From contig NZ_SMKL01000015.1 of NCBI RefSeq assembly GCF_004348545.1, forward strand, positions 39,225 through 103,224: DNA of 64,000 nucleotides. Direction: 5' to 3'. The notes under the pieces are model-generated. The model was given only the letters and a program-made list of their open reading frames with translations, was not told the DNA's origin and ran no database searches. How positions within the stretch are numbered: the stretch's first letter is position 1; every line of letters starts with the position of its first letter. The stretch is from Jiangella ureilytica. GTDB taxonomy: Bacteria; Actinomycetota; Actinomycetes; Jiangellales; Jiangellaceae. The translations under genes were made by a program, and so were the position numbers. Positions 26,855 to 35,347 of the stretch are shown piece after piece.

Positions 26855-27832
26855 TCACGCCAGCCAGGTCTCGACGCCGGCCAGCATCGCCTGGCGCAGG
26901 CCGGCCGGCGCCGCCGACGACGTGATCGAGCCGCGGGCCAGCGCCGCCAGCTCGGCGTCGGTCAGCCCCAGCACGTCGCGGCACAGCGCGTACTGGCCGC
27001 CGAGGCCGACGGCGAAGAGCAGCGGGTCGTCGCTCCCGAGGGCCACCCGCACGCCCGCCGCCAGCAGCGTTCGCACCGGGATCTCGTCCAGCGCGTGCAC
27101 GCCGAAGGGCGGGTACGACGTCGGGCAGATCTCCAGCGCCACGCCCCGCCCGGCCAGCAGCTCCAGCACGACGGGGTCCGTGGCGGCCGCAGTGCCGTGC
27201 CCGACCCGGGTCGCGCCGAGCACCTCGACACAGGCACGCACGTGCGCCGGGCCGGTGAAGAAGCCGCCGTGCGGGGTGCGCAGCAGGCCGGCGTCGCCGG
27301 CGACGCGGAAGGCCGGCGCGAAGTCCTCGATCCGGCCCAGCCGCTCGTCGTTGGAGAGCCCGAACCCGACCACGCCGTCGCCGGCGTAGCGGGCGGCAAG
27401 GCGGGCCAGGGTCGTCGCGTGCTCGCCGGAGCGGGCCCAGCTGGACGCCACGACGACGCCCATCGGCAGCGGCGCCGCGGCGGCCGCCGTCAGCACCGCC
27501 TCGACCGCCGCCTCCAGCCCGCCGAGCACCGGCGCGTACGACGTCGGGTCGACCTGCAGCTCCAACCAGCCGCAGCCGTCCGCTGCGTCGTCCTCGGCGG
27601 CCTCGCGGACCACCCGGGCGACGTCCTCGGCCGTGCGGATCGCCGCCCGGGCGGCGTCGTAGCGGCCCTGGAAGACCGCCCACTCGTGCGGCCCGCCGGT
27701 GAGCCCGGTCAGCGGCGGCACCGCGACGCCGTGCCGGGCGGCCAGCTCGTCCAGCGTCGACGGGCGCATCGCGCCGGTGAGGTGCAGGTGGGACTGCGCC
27801 TTCGGCAGCGTCGCGAGGGGACGGTTCGGCAC
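26855..27832 (-). CDS. Adenosine deaminase-like protein lacking the catalytic Glu
   Basis: A 325-residue protein with the metal-dependent amidohydrolase barrel of the adenosine deaminase family: the HLH metal motif in AQSHLHLTGAM, GVVGFGLSNDE, RVGHGTAA, ALEICPTSYPP and the metal Asp pair in ALGSDDPLLF. The usual HAGE/HGGE proton-donor motif reads HGGF (Phe at about residue 191, bases 27260-27262), and SN in CPTSN is SY. It may act on another substrate, or be inactive. The GTG at 27832 follows a TAGGGT box; a TTG at 27886 is less likely. Confidence 0.82.
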   Translation of the reverse strand: MPNRPLATLPKAQSHLHLTGAMRPSTLDELAARHGVAVPPLTGLTGGPHEWAVFQGRYDAARAAIRTAEDVARVVREAAEDDAADGCGWLELQVDPTSYAPVLGGLEAAVEAVLTAAAAAPLPMGVVVASSWARSGEHATTLARLAARYAGDGVVGFGLSNDERLGRIEDFAPAFRVAGDAGLLRTPHGGFFTGPAHVRACVEVLGATRVGHGTAAATDPVVLELLAGRGVALEICPTSYPPFGVHALDEIPVRTLLAAGVRVALGSDDPLLFAVGLGGQYALCRDVLGLTDAELAALARGSITSSAAPAGLRQAMLAGVETWLA

Positions 27833-27840
27833 GAGAGCCG

Positions 27841-27846
27841 ACCCTA
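27841..27846 (-). promoter_or_regulatory. -10 box TAGGGT for the deaminase-like gene
   Basis: Read on the minus strand, TAGGGT lies 8 bases before the GTG at 27830-27832. It supports that start and a leaderless message. Confidence 0.55.
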
Positions 27847-27933
27847 TCCAGCCTGGGCGTGCGACCTTGGTCGTATGCCGGGTCAACCCCCAGGTCCGAC
27901 GATCCGCCCCACCGTTCTCGCGACGCTGGGACC

Positions 27934-28701
27934 GTGAGCCTTCAGACGTCTGTCCCGGGCGCCCCGAGCGCCGTTCTCGCGCCGGCGGTCCGCGCCGTCG
28001 CCCTGACCAAGCTGCACGGCAGCGGCGACACCGCCGTCCGTGCCCTCGACGCCGTCGACGTCGCGTTCGCCGCCGGCCGGTTCACCGCGATCATGGGCCC
28101 GTCCGGGTCCGGCAAGTCGACCCTCGTGCACTGCCTCGCCGGCCTCGACACCGCGACGTCGGGCCGGGCGCTGCTCGGCGACACCGACCTGACGGCGCTC
28201 AGCGACACCCGGTTGACGCTGCTGCGCCGCGAGCGGCTGGGCTTCGTCTTCCAGGCGTTCAACCTGCTGCCGACGCTGGACGCCGAGGCCAACGTGCTGC
28301 TGCCGCTGAGGCTGGCCGGCCGCCGGGTGGACCGGGACTGGTTCGCCGAGGTCGTCGGTGTGCTGGGCATCGGCGACCGGCTGCGGCACCGGCCGAGTGA
28401 GCTCTCCGGAGGCCAGCAGCAGCGCGTCGCCGTCGCCCGGGCGCTCATCAACCGGCCCGAGGTGATCTTCGCCGACGAGCCGACCGGCAACCTGGACTCG
28501 CGCTCCGGCGGCGAGGTGCTGGCGATCCTGCGCACCAGCGTGCGCGAGCTGGGCCGGACCGTCGTCATGGTGACGCACGACCCGGTCGCGGCGTCGTCGG
28601 CCGACCGCGTGGTCATGCTGGCCGACGGCCGGGTCGCGGGCGAGATCGCCGACCCCACGCCCGACGCCGTCATCGACGGCCTGCGCCGGCTGGGTGGCTG
28701 A
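27934..28701 (+). CDS. ABC transporter ATPase (MacB/LolD type)
   Basis: A 255-residue ATPase for an FtsX-type permease. Walker A GPSGSGKST (about 52-60), Q-loop VFQAFNLLPTL, signature LSGGQQQRVAVARAL, Walker B VIFADEPTGNLDS and H-loop VTHD are all intact; the FADEPTGNLD wording is typical of MacB/LolD. The permease gene starts 3 bases downstream. Such pairs work by mechanotransmission, not classical import; in actinobacteria they often export peptides or lipids, or act in envelope stress. Confidence 0.94.
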   Translation: MSLQTSVPGAPSAVLAPAVRAVALTKLHGSGDTAVRALDAVDVAFAAGRFTAIMGPSGSGKSTLVHCLAGLDTATSGRALLGDTDLTALSDTRLTLLRRERLGFVFQAFNLLPTLDAEANVLLPLRLAGRRVDRDWFAEVVGVLGIGDRLRHRPSELSGGQQQRVAVARALINRPEVIFADEPTGNLDSRSGGEVLAILRTSVRELGRTVVMVTHDPVAASSADRVVMLADGRVAGEIADPTPDAVIDGLRRLGG

Positions 28702-28704
28702 CCG

Positions 28705-30840
28705 ATGCGATCCGTGGTGCTGGCGGGGCTGCGCGCCCATCTGCTGCGGCTGGTCCTGACCGGCCTGGTCGTCGTGCTGTCGGTGGGGTTCACCGCCGCG
28801 ACGCTGATCCTCACCGACTCGCTGGACGCGGGCTCCCGGCGCGAGCTGGCGGCCGGCGCCGAGGGCGTCGACCTCGCGGTGCTGCCGCCGCCGGACGCGA
28901 CGCTGTCCGAGGCCGACCTCGATGCCATTGCCGGGCTCGACGGGGTGGCCGCGGCCGCGCCCCGGCAGGAGGCGACCGTGCACACCGCCGACGCCGACGG
29001 CCGGATCGACCCGTTCGGCTACGCGCGGGTGCTGGCCCCGCCGCTGGGCACCTCGATCGAGGGCGACGGTGTCGTCCTGGACCGGCGGTCGGCCGAGCGC
29101 CTGGGGCTGGGCGTGGGCGAGGAGATCACCGTCGCCGCCGACGGCTCGGCCGAGTTGGTCGCCCTGCCGATCACCGCCCTGGCCGACCCGTCCTCCGATG
29201 CCGGCGACGACCCCGAGATCACCGCGAGCTGGGAGGTCGTGCGCGAGCTCGCCGACCCGGCCGGCGCGAGCCGGGTCGACCTGCGGCTGGCCGACGGCGC
29301 CGGCACGGCGGCCGTGCGGGCCGCGCTGCCCGGCGACCTCGAGGCACTGACCGGGCCCGAGCTCGCGCAGCGGCTGGTGGACGCGTCGTCGCAGCGGGAG
29401 GCGCTGCGGATCCCGCTGCTCATGCTCGGCGCGGTGTCGCTCATCGTGGCGGCGTTCGTCATCGCCAACACGTTCCGGATCCTGGTCGCCCAGCGCACTC
29501 GCGAGCTGGCGCTGCTGCGCACCGTCGGCGCGACCCGGCGGCAGGTGCTGCGTGGCGTTCTGGCGGAGTCGGCCGCCGTCGGGCTGGCCGGCAGCCTCGC
29601 CGGGGTCGCGGCCGGCGCGCTGACCGCCCTGGCGGTCGGCTCGCTGCTGGACGCGTCGCTGGTGCTGACCGTCACCGGGACGACGGTGGCGTGGTCGGTG
29701 GTGATCGGCGTGCTGATGACCGTGGGGTCGGCGCTGCTGCCCGCGCGGTCGGCGACCCGGGTGTCGCCGCTGGCCGCGCTGCAGGCCGTGCCCGACGGCG
29801 CCGACAGCCGGACCGCGGGGCGGGTCCGGGCCGTGCTCGGCGTGCTGGCGATGGTGGCCGGCGCGCTGCTGCAGGTCGCCGGGGCCGCCGCCGGGACGTC
29901 CGGCGGCGGGATGGGGCTGGTCGCCGTCGTCTTCGGGGCGGCCGTCTGCTTCCTCGGGCTGCTGATCCTCGGGCCGACGATGGTGCCGCCGCTGGTGCGG
30001 ATGCTGGGCGGCATCGCGGCCCGGCTCAGCGGCGGCTCGCGGTCGACGGCGGACCTGGCCACCGCGAACGCCGTCCGCAACCCGCGCCGGGTCGCCGCCA
30101 CCACGGCGGCGCTGCTCATCGGGGTCACGACGGTGGCCGGCTTCCTCACCGTCGTCGAGTCCGCCCGCGACAGCGTCAGCGTGGTCGTCGACGGGCGGGT
30201 GCCCGCCGACTTCGCCGTCCGCACCGCGACGGCCGAGCCGATCCCGGACGCCGTCGCGCGGGCCGTCGAGGAGCTGCCCGAGATCGGCTCCGTCGTCGAG
30301 GACGGCGGCGACGTGCTGGCGGTCGACGCGGCCGGCGGCGTCGACGGCGACGACGCGCGGGCGGCCATCGTCGCGGCGACCGCGGACCACCCGGAGCTGT
30401 CCGTCCAGAGCTTCGCCCAGCGCCGAGCCGACTTCGAGCAGGACCTGAACGAGGCGGTCAACGTGGTGCTCGCGATCCTGGCGCTGGCCCTGGTGATCGC
30501 GTTCATCGGCATCGCGAACACGCTGTCGCTGTCCGTGCACGAGCGGACTCGCGAGATCGGGCTGCTGCGCGCGCTCGGCCTGACCCGCCGGCAGACCCGC
30601 ATCATGCTCGGCGTCGAGGCGGCGCTCATGGGCGCGGTGGCGGCCGTCGTCGGGTCGGCGGCCGGAGCTCTGTTCGCCTGGGCCGCGGTGAGCAGCATCG
30701 AGGAGCTCGAGTTCGTGGTTCCGTGGGGACTGCTCGCGCTCAGCGGCGCGGTCGCGACGGTGCTCGGCGTGCTCGCCTCGATCGCGCCCGGCCAGCGCGC
30801 CGCCCGGACGTCTCCGGTCGTGGCGCTCGCGGCGGAATGA
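28705..30840 (+). CDS. FtsX-like ABC permease (two FtsX domains)
   Basis: A 711-residue permease with an N-terminal helix (about 10-35), an extracytoplasmic MacB-like domain, a first three-helix FtsX unit (about 235-360, with ELALLRTVGATRRQVLRG) and a central pair of helices. A second extracytoplasmic loop and a C-terminal FtsX unit (about 590-705, with REIGLLRALGLTRRQTRIML) follow. The two coupling loops match each other, as expected for a fused permease of this class. It works with the ATPase just upstream. The ATG of a longer DUF2520 frame overlaps its stop. Confidence 0.93.
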   Translation: MRSVVLAGLRAHLLRLVLTGLVVVLSVGFTAATLILTDSLDAGSRRELAAGAEGVDLAVLPPPDATLSEADLDAIAGLDGVAAAAPRQEATVHTADADGRIDPFGYARVLAPPLGTSIEGDGVVLDRRSAERLGLGVGEEITVAADGSAELVALPITALADPSSDAGDDPEITASWEVVRELADPAGASRVDLRLADGAGTAAVRAALPGDLEALTGPELAQRLVDASSQREALRIPLLMLGAVSLIVAAFVIANTFRILVAQRTRELALLRTVGATRRQVLRGVLAESAAVGLAGSLAGVAAGALTALAVGSLLDASLVLTVTGTTVAWSVVIGVLMTVGSALLPARSATRVSPLAALQAVPDGADSRTAGRVRAVLGVLAMVAGALLQVAGAAAGTSGGGMGLVAVVFGAAVCFLGLLILGPTMVPPLVRMLGGIAARLSGGSRSTADLATANAVRNPRRVAATTAALLIGVTTVAGFLTVVESARDSVSVVVDGRVPADFAVRTATAEPIPDAVARAVEELPEIGSVVEDGGDVLAVDAAGGVDGDDARAAIVAATADHPELSVQSFAQRRADFEQDLNEAVNVVLAILALALVIAFIGIANTLSLSVHERTREIGLLRALGLTRRQTRIMLGVEAALMGAVAAVVGSAAGALFAWAAVSSIEELEFVVPWGLLALSGAVATVLGVLASIAPGQRAARTSPVVALAAE

Positions 30841-30850
30841 TCGCTTGTCC

Positions 30851-30856
30851 TAGCCT
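30851..30856 (+). promoter_or_regulatory. -10 box TAGCCT for the DUF2520 gene
   Basis: TAGCCT is 7 bases before the GTG at 30864 and favours that start over the in-frame ATG at 30837 that overlaps the permease stop. Confidence 0.5.
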
Positions 30857-30863
30857 GGTCGGT

Positions 30864-31754
30864 GTGACGGAGGAACGGCCGGCGCGACTCGACATCGGCG
30901 TCGTCGGCACCGGGCGGGTGGGCGCGGTGCTCGGCGCGGCGCTGGCCCGGGCCGGGCACCACGTGGTCGCCGGCTACGGCGTCTCGCTCACCAGCCGCAC
31001 CCGCGCCGGCGCGCTGCTGCCCGGCGTCGCGCTGGTCGACGTGCCGCAGGTGTTCGCCCGGTCGGGGCTGGTGCTGCTCGCCGTCCCCGACGACGCGCTG
31101 CCCGGCCTCGTCGAGGGGCTGGCCATGACGGGCACCGTGCGACCCGGTCAACTGGTCGTGCACACCAGCGGCCGCTACGGCGTGGGCGTGCTCGACCCCG
31201 CCACGCACGCCGGTGCGCTGCCGCTGGCCCTGCACCCCGCCATGACGTTCACCGGCACCTCGGTCGACCTGCAGCGGCTGGCCGGCGCGACGTTCGGGGT
31301 GACGGCGCCCGAGCCGCTCTGGCCGGTCGCCGAGGCGCTGGTGGTCGAGATGGGGTCGGAGCCGATCCGCGTCGCCGAGCAGCACCGCGCGCTCTACCAC
31401 GCCGCGCTGACGCACGGCGCGAACCACGTGGTCACGCTGGTCAACGACGCCATGGACCTGCTGCGCGCCACCGGCGTGGCCGAGCCGGACAAGGTGCTGG
31501 CGCCGCTGCTCTCCGCCGCGCTCGACAACAGCCTGCGCCAGGGCGACGAGGCGCTCACCGGGCCGGTCTCGCGGGGCGACGCGGGCACCGTCGGCAGCCA
31601 CCTCACCGAGATCACCGCGGCCATGCCCGAGGCGGTGAGCACGTATGTGGCGCTGGCCCGGCGCACGGCCGGGCGGGCGCTCGCGGCGGGCCGGCTCAAG
31701 GCGAGCGACGCCGAGGCGCTGATCGACGTGCTGGCGGAGCCGCCGGCGCCCTGA
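30864..31754 (+). CDS. Rossmann-like/DUF2520 domain protein
   Basis: A 296-residue protein with an N-terminal NAD(P)-binding Rossmann domain (DIGVVGTGRVGAVLGAALAR) and a C-terminal all-helical DUF2520 domain with LYHAALTHGANHVVTLVNDA. This resembles ketopantoate reductase-like and 3-hydroxyisobutyrate dehydrogenase-like enzymes; in actinobacteria the gene usually sits directly upstream of panC, so a role in pantothenate supply is often suggested. Here three minus-strand ABC genes separate it from panC. Its stop abuts the convergent ATPase stop with no gap. Confidence 0.88.
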   Translation: MTEERPARLDIGVVGTGRVGAVLGAALARAGHHVVAGYGVSLTSRTRAGALLPGVALVDVPQVFARSGLVLLAVPDDALPGLVEGLAMTGTVRPGQLVVHTSGRYGVGVLDPATHAGALPLALHPAMTFTGTSVDLQRLAGATFGVTAPEPLWPVAEALVVEMGSEPIRVAEQHRALYHAALTHGANHVVTLVNDAMDLLRATGVAEPDKVLAPLLSAALDNSLRQGDEALTGPVSRGDAGTVGSHLTEITAAMPEAVSTYVALARRTAGRALAAGRLKASDAEALIDVLAEPPAP

Positions 31755-32813
31755 TCATGCCGGCAACGGTGGCCGTGGTGGGGCGGCGGGATCGCCGCTG
31801 ACCCTGGGAGACTGGGCCAGGTAGAGCCGGCGCACGACGTCCTCGACGTCGGGCTCCTCGATGGCGAGGTCGCGCACCTGGCCCCGTCGCCCCACGGCCT
31901 CGAGGATGGCGCCCGCCGTCGTCCGCTCGGGGGTGAAGGCGAGCCGGTGCCGCAGGCCGTCGGACTCGACGGCGACGCTCCGGGTGCCGTGGATCGGGCC
32001 GAGTGACGGCACGGGCTCGACCAGGTCGACGACCATGACCCGTTCCGCGCCCACCCGGCCTGCCAGCTCCGGCAGCGTGCCGTCGTAGACCAGCCGGCCG
32101 TGGTCGACCACCAGGATGCGGTCGGTGAGCCGCTGCACGTCGTCCATGTCGTGGGTGGTGAGCAGCAGCGTCGTGCCGTGCAGCGCGCGCTGCTCGGAGA
32201 GGAAGACGCGCAGCCGCTCCTTGCTCAGCACGTCCAGCCCGATGGTCGGCTCGTCGAGGATGAGCAGCCGGGGCGCGTGCAGCAGCGCGGCCGCGATCTC
32301 GCCGCGGATCCTCTGGCCGAGCGAGAGCTGGCGCACCGGCGTGGCCAGGAAGCCACCGAGGTCGAGCCGGTCGGCCAGCTCGTCGCGGCGTGCCGGCCAG
32401 GTCGCGTCCGGCAGCCGGTGGATCGCCGCCAGCGCACGGAACGACTCCGCCAGCGGCAGGTCCCACCAGAGCTGGCTGCGCTGGCCGAAGACGACGCCGA
32501 TCTGCCGGGCCAGCTCGCGGCGCCGGCGCACCGGGTCCAGCCCGCAGGTGCGCACCGTCCCCGCCGTCGGCACCAGGATGCCGGTGAGCATCTTGATGGT
32601 GGTCGACTTGCCGGCCCCGTTGGCGCCGATGTAGCCGACGGCGGCGCCCTCGGCGAGGTCGAAGGACAGCCCGTCGACGGCGGCGACGACGGTGCGGGTG
32701 CGGCGCAGCCGGCCGGCCAGGGGTAGCCGACGTACGCTTCCCAGCTGAGGCGCAGGACGCCGGACGACGAACTCGCGGCGCAGGTCCCGAAGCTCGACGA
32801 TCGTCTCTGTCAT
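31755..32813 (-). CDS. ABC-2 exporter ATPase (COG4586, viologen-exporter type)
   Basis: A 352-residue ATPase. Walker A GANGAGKST (about 62-70), GVVFGQRSQLWWDLPLAESF (the signature wording of this subfamily), LSLGQRIRGEIAAALLH, Walker B LLILDEPTIGLD and TTHDMDD are intact. The last 100 residues form the regulatory extension with a VEDVVRRLYL end. It pairs with the two ABC-2 permeases encoded just upstream; relatives export viologen-like cations in cyanobacteria, but the substrate here is unknown. The ATG overlaps the permease stop (TCATG on the plus strand). Confidence 0.92.
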   Translation of the reverse strand: MTETIVELRDLRREFVVRRPAPQLGSVRRLPLAGRLRRTRTVVAAVDGLSFDLAEGAAVGYIGANGAGKSTTIKMLTGILVPTAGTVRTCGLDPVRRRRELARQIGVVFGQRSQLWWDLPLAESFRALAAIHRLPDATWPARRDELADRLDLGGFLATPVRQLSLGQRIRGEIAAALLHAPRLLILDEPTIGLDVLSKERLRVFLSEQRALHGTTLLLTTHDMDDVQRLTDRILVVDHGRLVYDGTLPELAGRVGAERVMVVDLVEPVPSLGPIHGTRSVAVESDGLRHRLAFTPERTTAGAILEAVGRRGQVRDLAIEEPDVEDVVRRLYLAQSPRVSGDPAAPPRPPLPA

Positions 32814-33613
32814 GATCCCGTCCCGGTGTAGTGGCGGAGGCCGGCTCGCCAGCTCAGCAGGGCGACGGCCCAGACGGCGGCGGCGGCCAGCGGTGTGCAC
32901 CAGCCCAGCCACTGCGGCGTGCCCGCCGGACCGGGCTGGTCCAGCAGCACCAGCACCGGCAGGTAGGCGGTGAACGCGGCCGGCACGACGAACGTGAACA
33001 GCAACCGCATCGGCAGGCTGAAGATGCTGGCCGGGTAGGCCGAGGCGTAGGCGCCGCCGTAGGTGAAGGCGCTGGTGAACTCCGCGCCCTCGACCAGCCA
33101 GAACTGCACCGCCGCCGCACAGACGAACAGCCCGACGAACACCGCGGTCGCGGTCAGCGGCGTCAGCACGAGCAGCGCCACCTTGGCCGCCGTCCACCCG
33201 ATGTCGTTGAGCGGCAACGCGACGGTGAGGATGACGAGTGCGACGCCGACCCGGCCGAGCCGCCGCAGCGACACGTCGCTGGTGACCAGCTGCGCCAGCA
33301 CCGGCAGCGGCCGGAGCAGGAACGCGTCCAGCGTCCCCTCGCGCAGGTGGACCGGCAGGTTGTCGACGTGCCCGACCACCAGGTCGGCGAGGCTGAAGCC
33401 GACGTTGGCCAGCGCGAACACCAGCGCGGCGGCAGCGAAGTCCAACCCGCCGAGCACGTCGACGTTGGCGAAGACGATGTAGACCTCGGCGAACTCCATG
33501 AGCCCGATGGCGACGCTGCCCAGCAGATCGGACACGAACGAGCGCCGATACGCCGCCTGCGACCGCATGCGCGACCCGACCAGCACCCGATAAGGGCGAA
33601 GTCGCTCACCCAC
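32810..33613 (-). CDS. ABC-2 type permease
   Basis: A 267-residue permease with six helices and little extracytoplasmic sequence. Landmarks are [19 protein letters not shown], the [19 protein letters not shown] loop that defines COG3694/COG4587 proteins, and [21 protein letters not shown]. It forms a heterodimer with the following permease. The three genes overlap end to end, so they form one operon read from 34400 down to 31755. Confidence 0.9.
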   Translation of the reverse strand: MGERLRPYRVLVGSRMRSQAAYRRSFVSDLLGSVAIGLMEFAEVYIVFANVDVLGGLDFAAAALVFALANVGFSLADLVVGHVDNLPVHLREGTLDAFLLRPLPVLAQLVTSDVSLRRLGRVGVALVILTVALPLNDIGWTAAKVALLVLTPLTATAVFVGLFVCAAAVQFWLVEGAEFTSAFTYGGAYASAYPASIFSLPMRLLFTFVVPAAFTAYLPVLVLLDQPGPAGTPQWLGWCTPLAAAAVWAVALLSWRAGLRHYTGTGS

Positions 33614-34400
33614 CCTGCACCACCAGCTTCCGGGCGCCGCGGGCGAACACCAGCCGGCCCAGCAGCAGGACGCCGGCCAGCCAGGCCGCCTGGACGGCCA
33701 GCACGCCCAGCGCCGCCGTTCCCTCGGCCCGTGCCATGACGACGTCGACCGGCGCCTGAAGCATCGACGGATACGGCGTCAGCGCGGCGACGGTGGCCAG
33801 CCGGTCCGGGAACCAGTGCACCGGGATGACCAGGCCGGACAGGATGCCCATGGCGACGACGTTGAGGGTGAGCACGCCGCGCAGCTCGATCAGCCAGAAC
33901 GCCGCCAGGTTCACCAGCCACCAGACCGAGAACGACACCGCGATGGCCAGCACGATGCTCACCACCCCGAGCAGGTACGGCAGCGGCGTCGAGGGCAGCG
34001 CCAGTCCGGTGACCAGGGCGCCGGCCAGCAGCGGCGGTGCGCCGCGCGGGATGAACTGGTGGATCGCCCGGCCGAGGAAGCCGGCGAGATAGGCGAACTG
34101 GGGGTCCATCGGGCGGGCGAGGTCGATGGCGATGTCGCCGTCGCGGACGCGCAGCGCCAGCTCGGCCCAGTTGAACACGTTGACCGGCGCGACGAGCGCC
34201 TGCACGAGCCAGGCGTAGGTGGCGCCGGTGAGGGCGTCGTAGCCGGCCAGCTCCCCGCCGGCCGCCCCGATCGCGCCGACCGTGATGGACGCCTTGATCA
34301 GGCCGAAGACGGTGTTCGTGAACGCGCCGGCCGCGGTCGCCAGCCGGTAGGTCGACCACCGGCGGAAGCCGAGGACGACGAGTGTGGCGAACAGGCGCAC
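33606..34400 (-). CDS. ABC-2 type permease
   Basis: A 264-residue permease, first gene of the ABC-2 operon. Six helices are seen, with the loop [20 protein letters not shown] equivalent to the FLLRP loop of its partner. The start is the GTG at 34398-34400, giving [19 protein letters not shown]; a TACCGT box 9 bases before it on the minus strand is the likely -10. It diverges from panC, whose -10 box lies about 65 bases away. Confidence 0.88.
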   Translation of the reverse strand: MRLFATLVVLGFRRWSTYRLATAAGAFTNTVFGLIKASITVGAIGAAGGELAGYDALTGATYAWLVQALVAPVNVFNWAELALRVRDGDIAIDLARPMDPQFAYLAGFLGRAIHQFIPRGAPPLLAGALVTGLALPSTPLPYLLGVVSIVLAIAVSFSVWWLVNLAAFWLIELRGVLTLNVVAMGILSGLVIPVHWFPDRLATVAALTPYPSMLQAPVDVVMARAEGTAALGVLAVQAAWLAGVLLLGRLVFARGARKLVVQGG

Positions 34401-34463
34401 AGTCGCCGTACGGTACTCGGCCCCTGTGGCGGTGTCATCGGAAATATGCCGTCGGCGTCCCGG

Positions 34464-34469
34464 TACGGT
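34464..34469 (+). promoter_or_regulatory. -10 box TACGGT for panC
   Basis: TACGGT is 6 bases before the panC GTG at 34476, which suggests a leaderless transcript. No ribosome binding site is visible before the GTG. Confidence 0.55.
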
Positions 34470-34475
34470 GACGGC

Positions 34476-35321
34476 GTGAACCACCCCATCGTGGCCCGCA
34501 CCCGCGACGACCTCGCCCAGGCGCTGGCGCAGAGCGAGAACGAGAGCGCCGTCGTCATGACGCTGGGCGCGCTGCACGAGGGCCACCGTGCGCTGGTCCG
34601 CGCCGCCCGCGAGCTGGTCGGCAGCGGCGGCACCGTCCTGGTGACCATCTTCGTGAACCCGCTGCAGTTCGGGCCGGGCGAGGACTTCGAGCGCTACCCG
34701 CGCACGCTCGAGGCCGACCTCGCCGTGTGCGCCGACGAGGGCGTCGACGTCGTGTTCGCGCCGCCCGCGGAGGAGCTGTACCCGCACGGCGAGCCGCAGG
34801 TCGGCATCGTGCCCGGGCCGCTCGGCGCACAGCTGGAGGGCGCGGCGCGGCCCACCCACTTCGCCGGGGTGCTGACGGTGGTCGCGAAGCTGCTCAACCT
34901 CACGGTGCCCAGCTACGCCGTCTTCGGCGAGAAGGACTACCAGCAGCTCACGCTGGTCCGTCGCATGGTGGCCGACCTCGAGATGCCGTACGAGATCGTC
35001 GGCGTGCCGACCGCCCGCGAGGAGGACGGGCTGGCGCTGTCCAGCCGCAACCGGTACCTGTCGGCGGACGAGCGGACGGCGGCGCTGGCGCTCTCGCGGG
35101 CGCTGCGGGCCGGCGCCGGCGCCGCGGCAGGTGGGCCGGACGCCGTCGTCGCCGCGGCCGCGGCCGAGCTCGGGGCCGAGCCGGGCGTCGTCGTCGACTA
35201 TCTCGAGCTGCGCTCCGACGAGCTGGCCCCGCAGCCGCGGCACGGCCCGGCCCGCCTGCTGGTGGCCGCCCGCGCCGGCACCACCCGCCTCATCGACAAC
35301 ATCGCCGTCGACCTGCCCTGA
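34476..35321 (+). CDS. panC: Pantoate--beta-alanine ligase
   Basis: A 281-residue enzyme that joins pantoate and beta-alanine with ATP to form pantothenate. [20 protein letters not shown] carries the HxGH nucleotide motif (MGALHEGH in most), then [20 protein letters not shown], the KSKS-like FGEKDYQQL and the [11 protein letters not shown] pantoate/ATP loop. It opens the run panC-nadB-nadC-coaX, which joins coenzyme A and NAD synthesis. Its partner panD, which supplies beta-alanine, is at 16233. Confidence 0.96.
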   Translation: MNHPIVARTRDDLAQALAQSENESAVVMTLGALHEGHRALVRAARELVGSGGTVLVTIFVNPLQFGPGEDFERYPRTLEADLAVCADEGVDVVFAPPAEELYPHGEPQVGIVPGPLGAQLEGAARPTHFAGVLTVVAKLLNLTVPSYAVFGEKDYQQLTLVRRMVADLEMPYEIVGVPTAREEDGLALSSRNRYLSADERTAALALSRALRAGAGAAAGGPDAVVAAAAAELGAEPGVVVDYLELRSDELAPQPRHGPARLLVAARAGTTRLIDNIAVDLP

Positions 35322-35333
35322 CACGCCGGGGCG

Positions 35334-35339
35334 TAGGCT
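35334..35339 (+). promoter_or_regulatory. -10 box TAGGCT for nadB
   Basis: TAGGCT is 8 bases before the GTG at 35348 in the 26-base panC-nadB gap. nadB may thus have its own leaderless promoter inside the cofactor cluster. Confidence 0.5.
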
Positions 35340-35347
35340 TGTGGCGC

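Noticed and set aside
27883..30540. Very long open frame antisense to the MacB-type ABC genes
   Set aside because: Its translation is low-complexity Arg/Gly/His/Asp-rich with no motif, typical of antisense frames in high-GC DNA, while the plus strand has clear ABC motifs.
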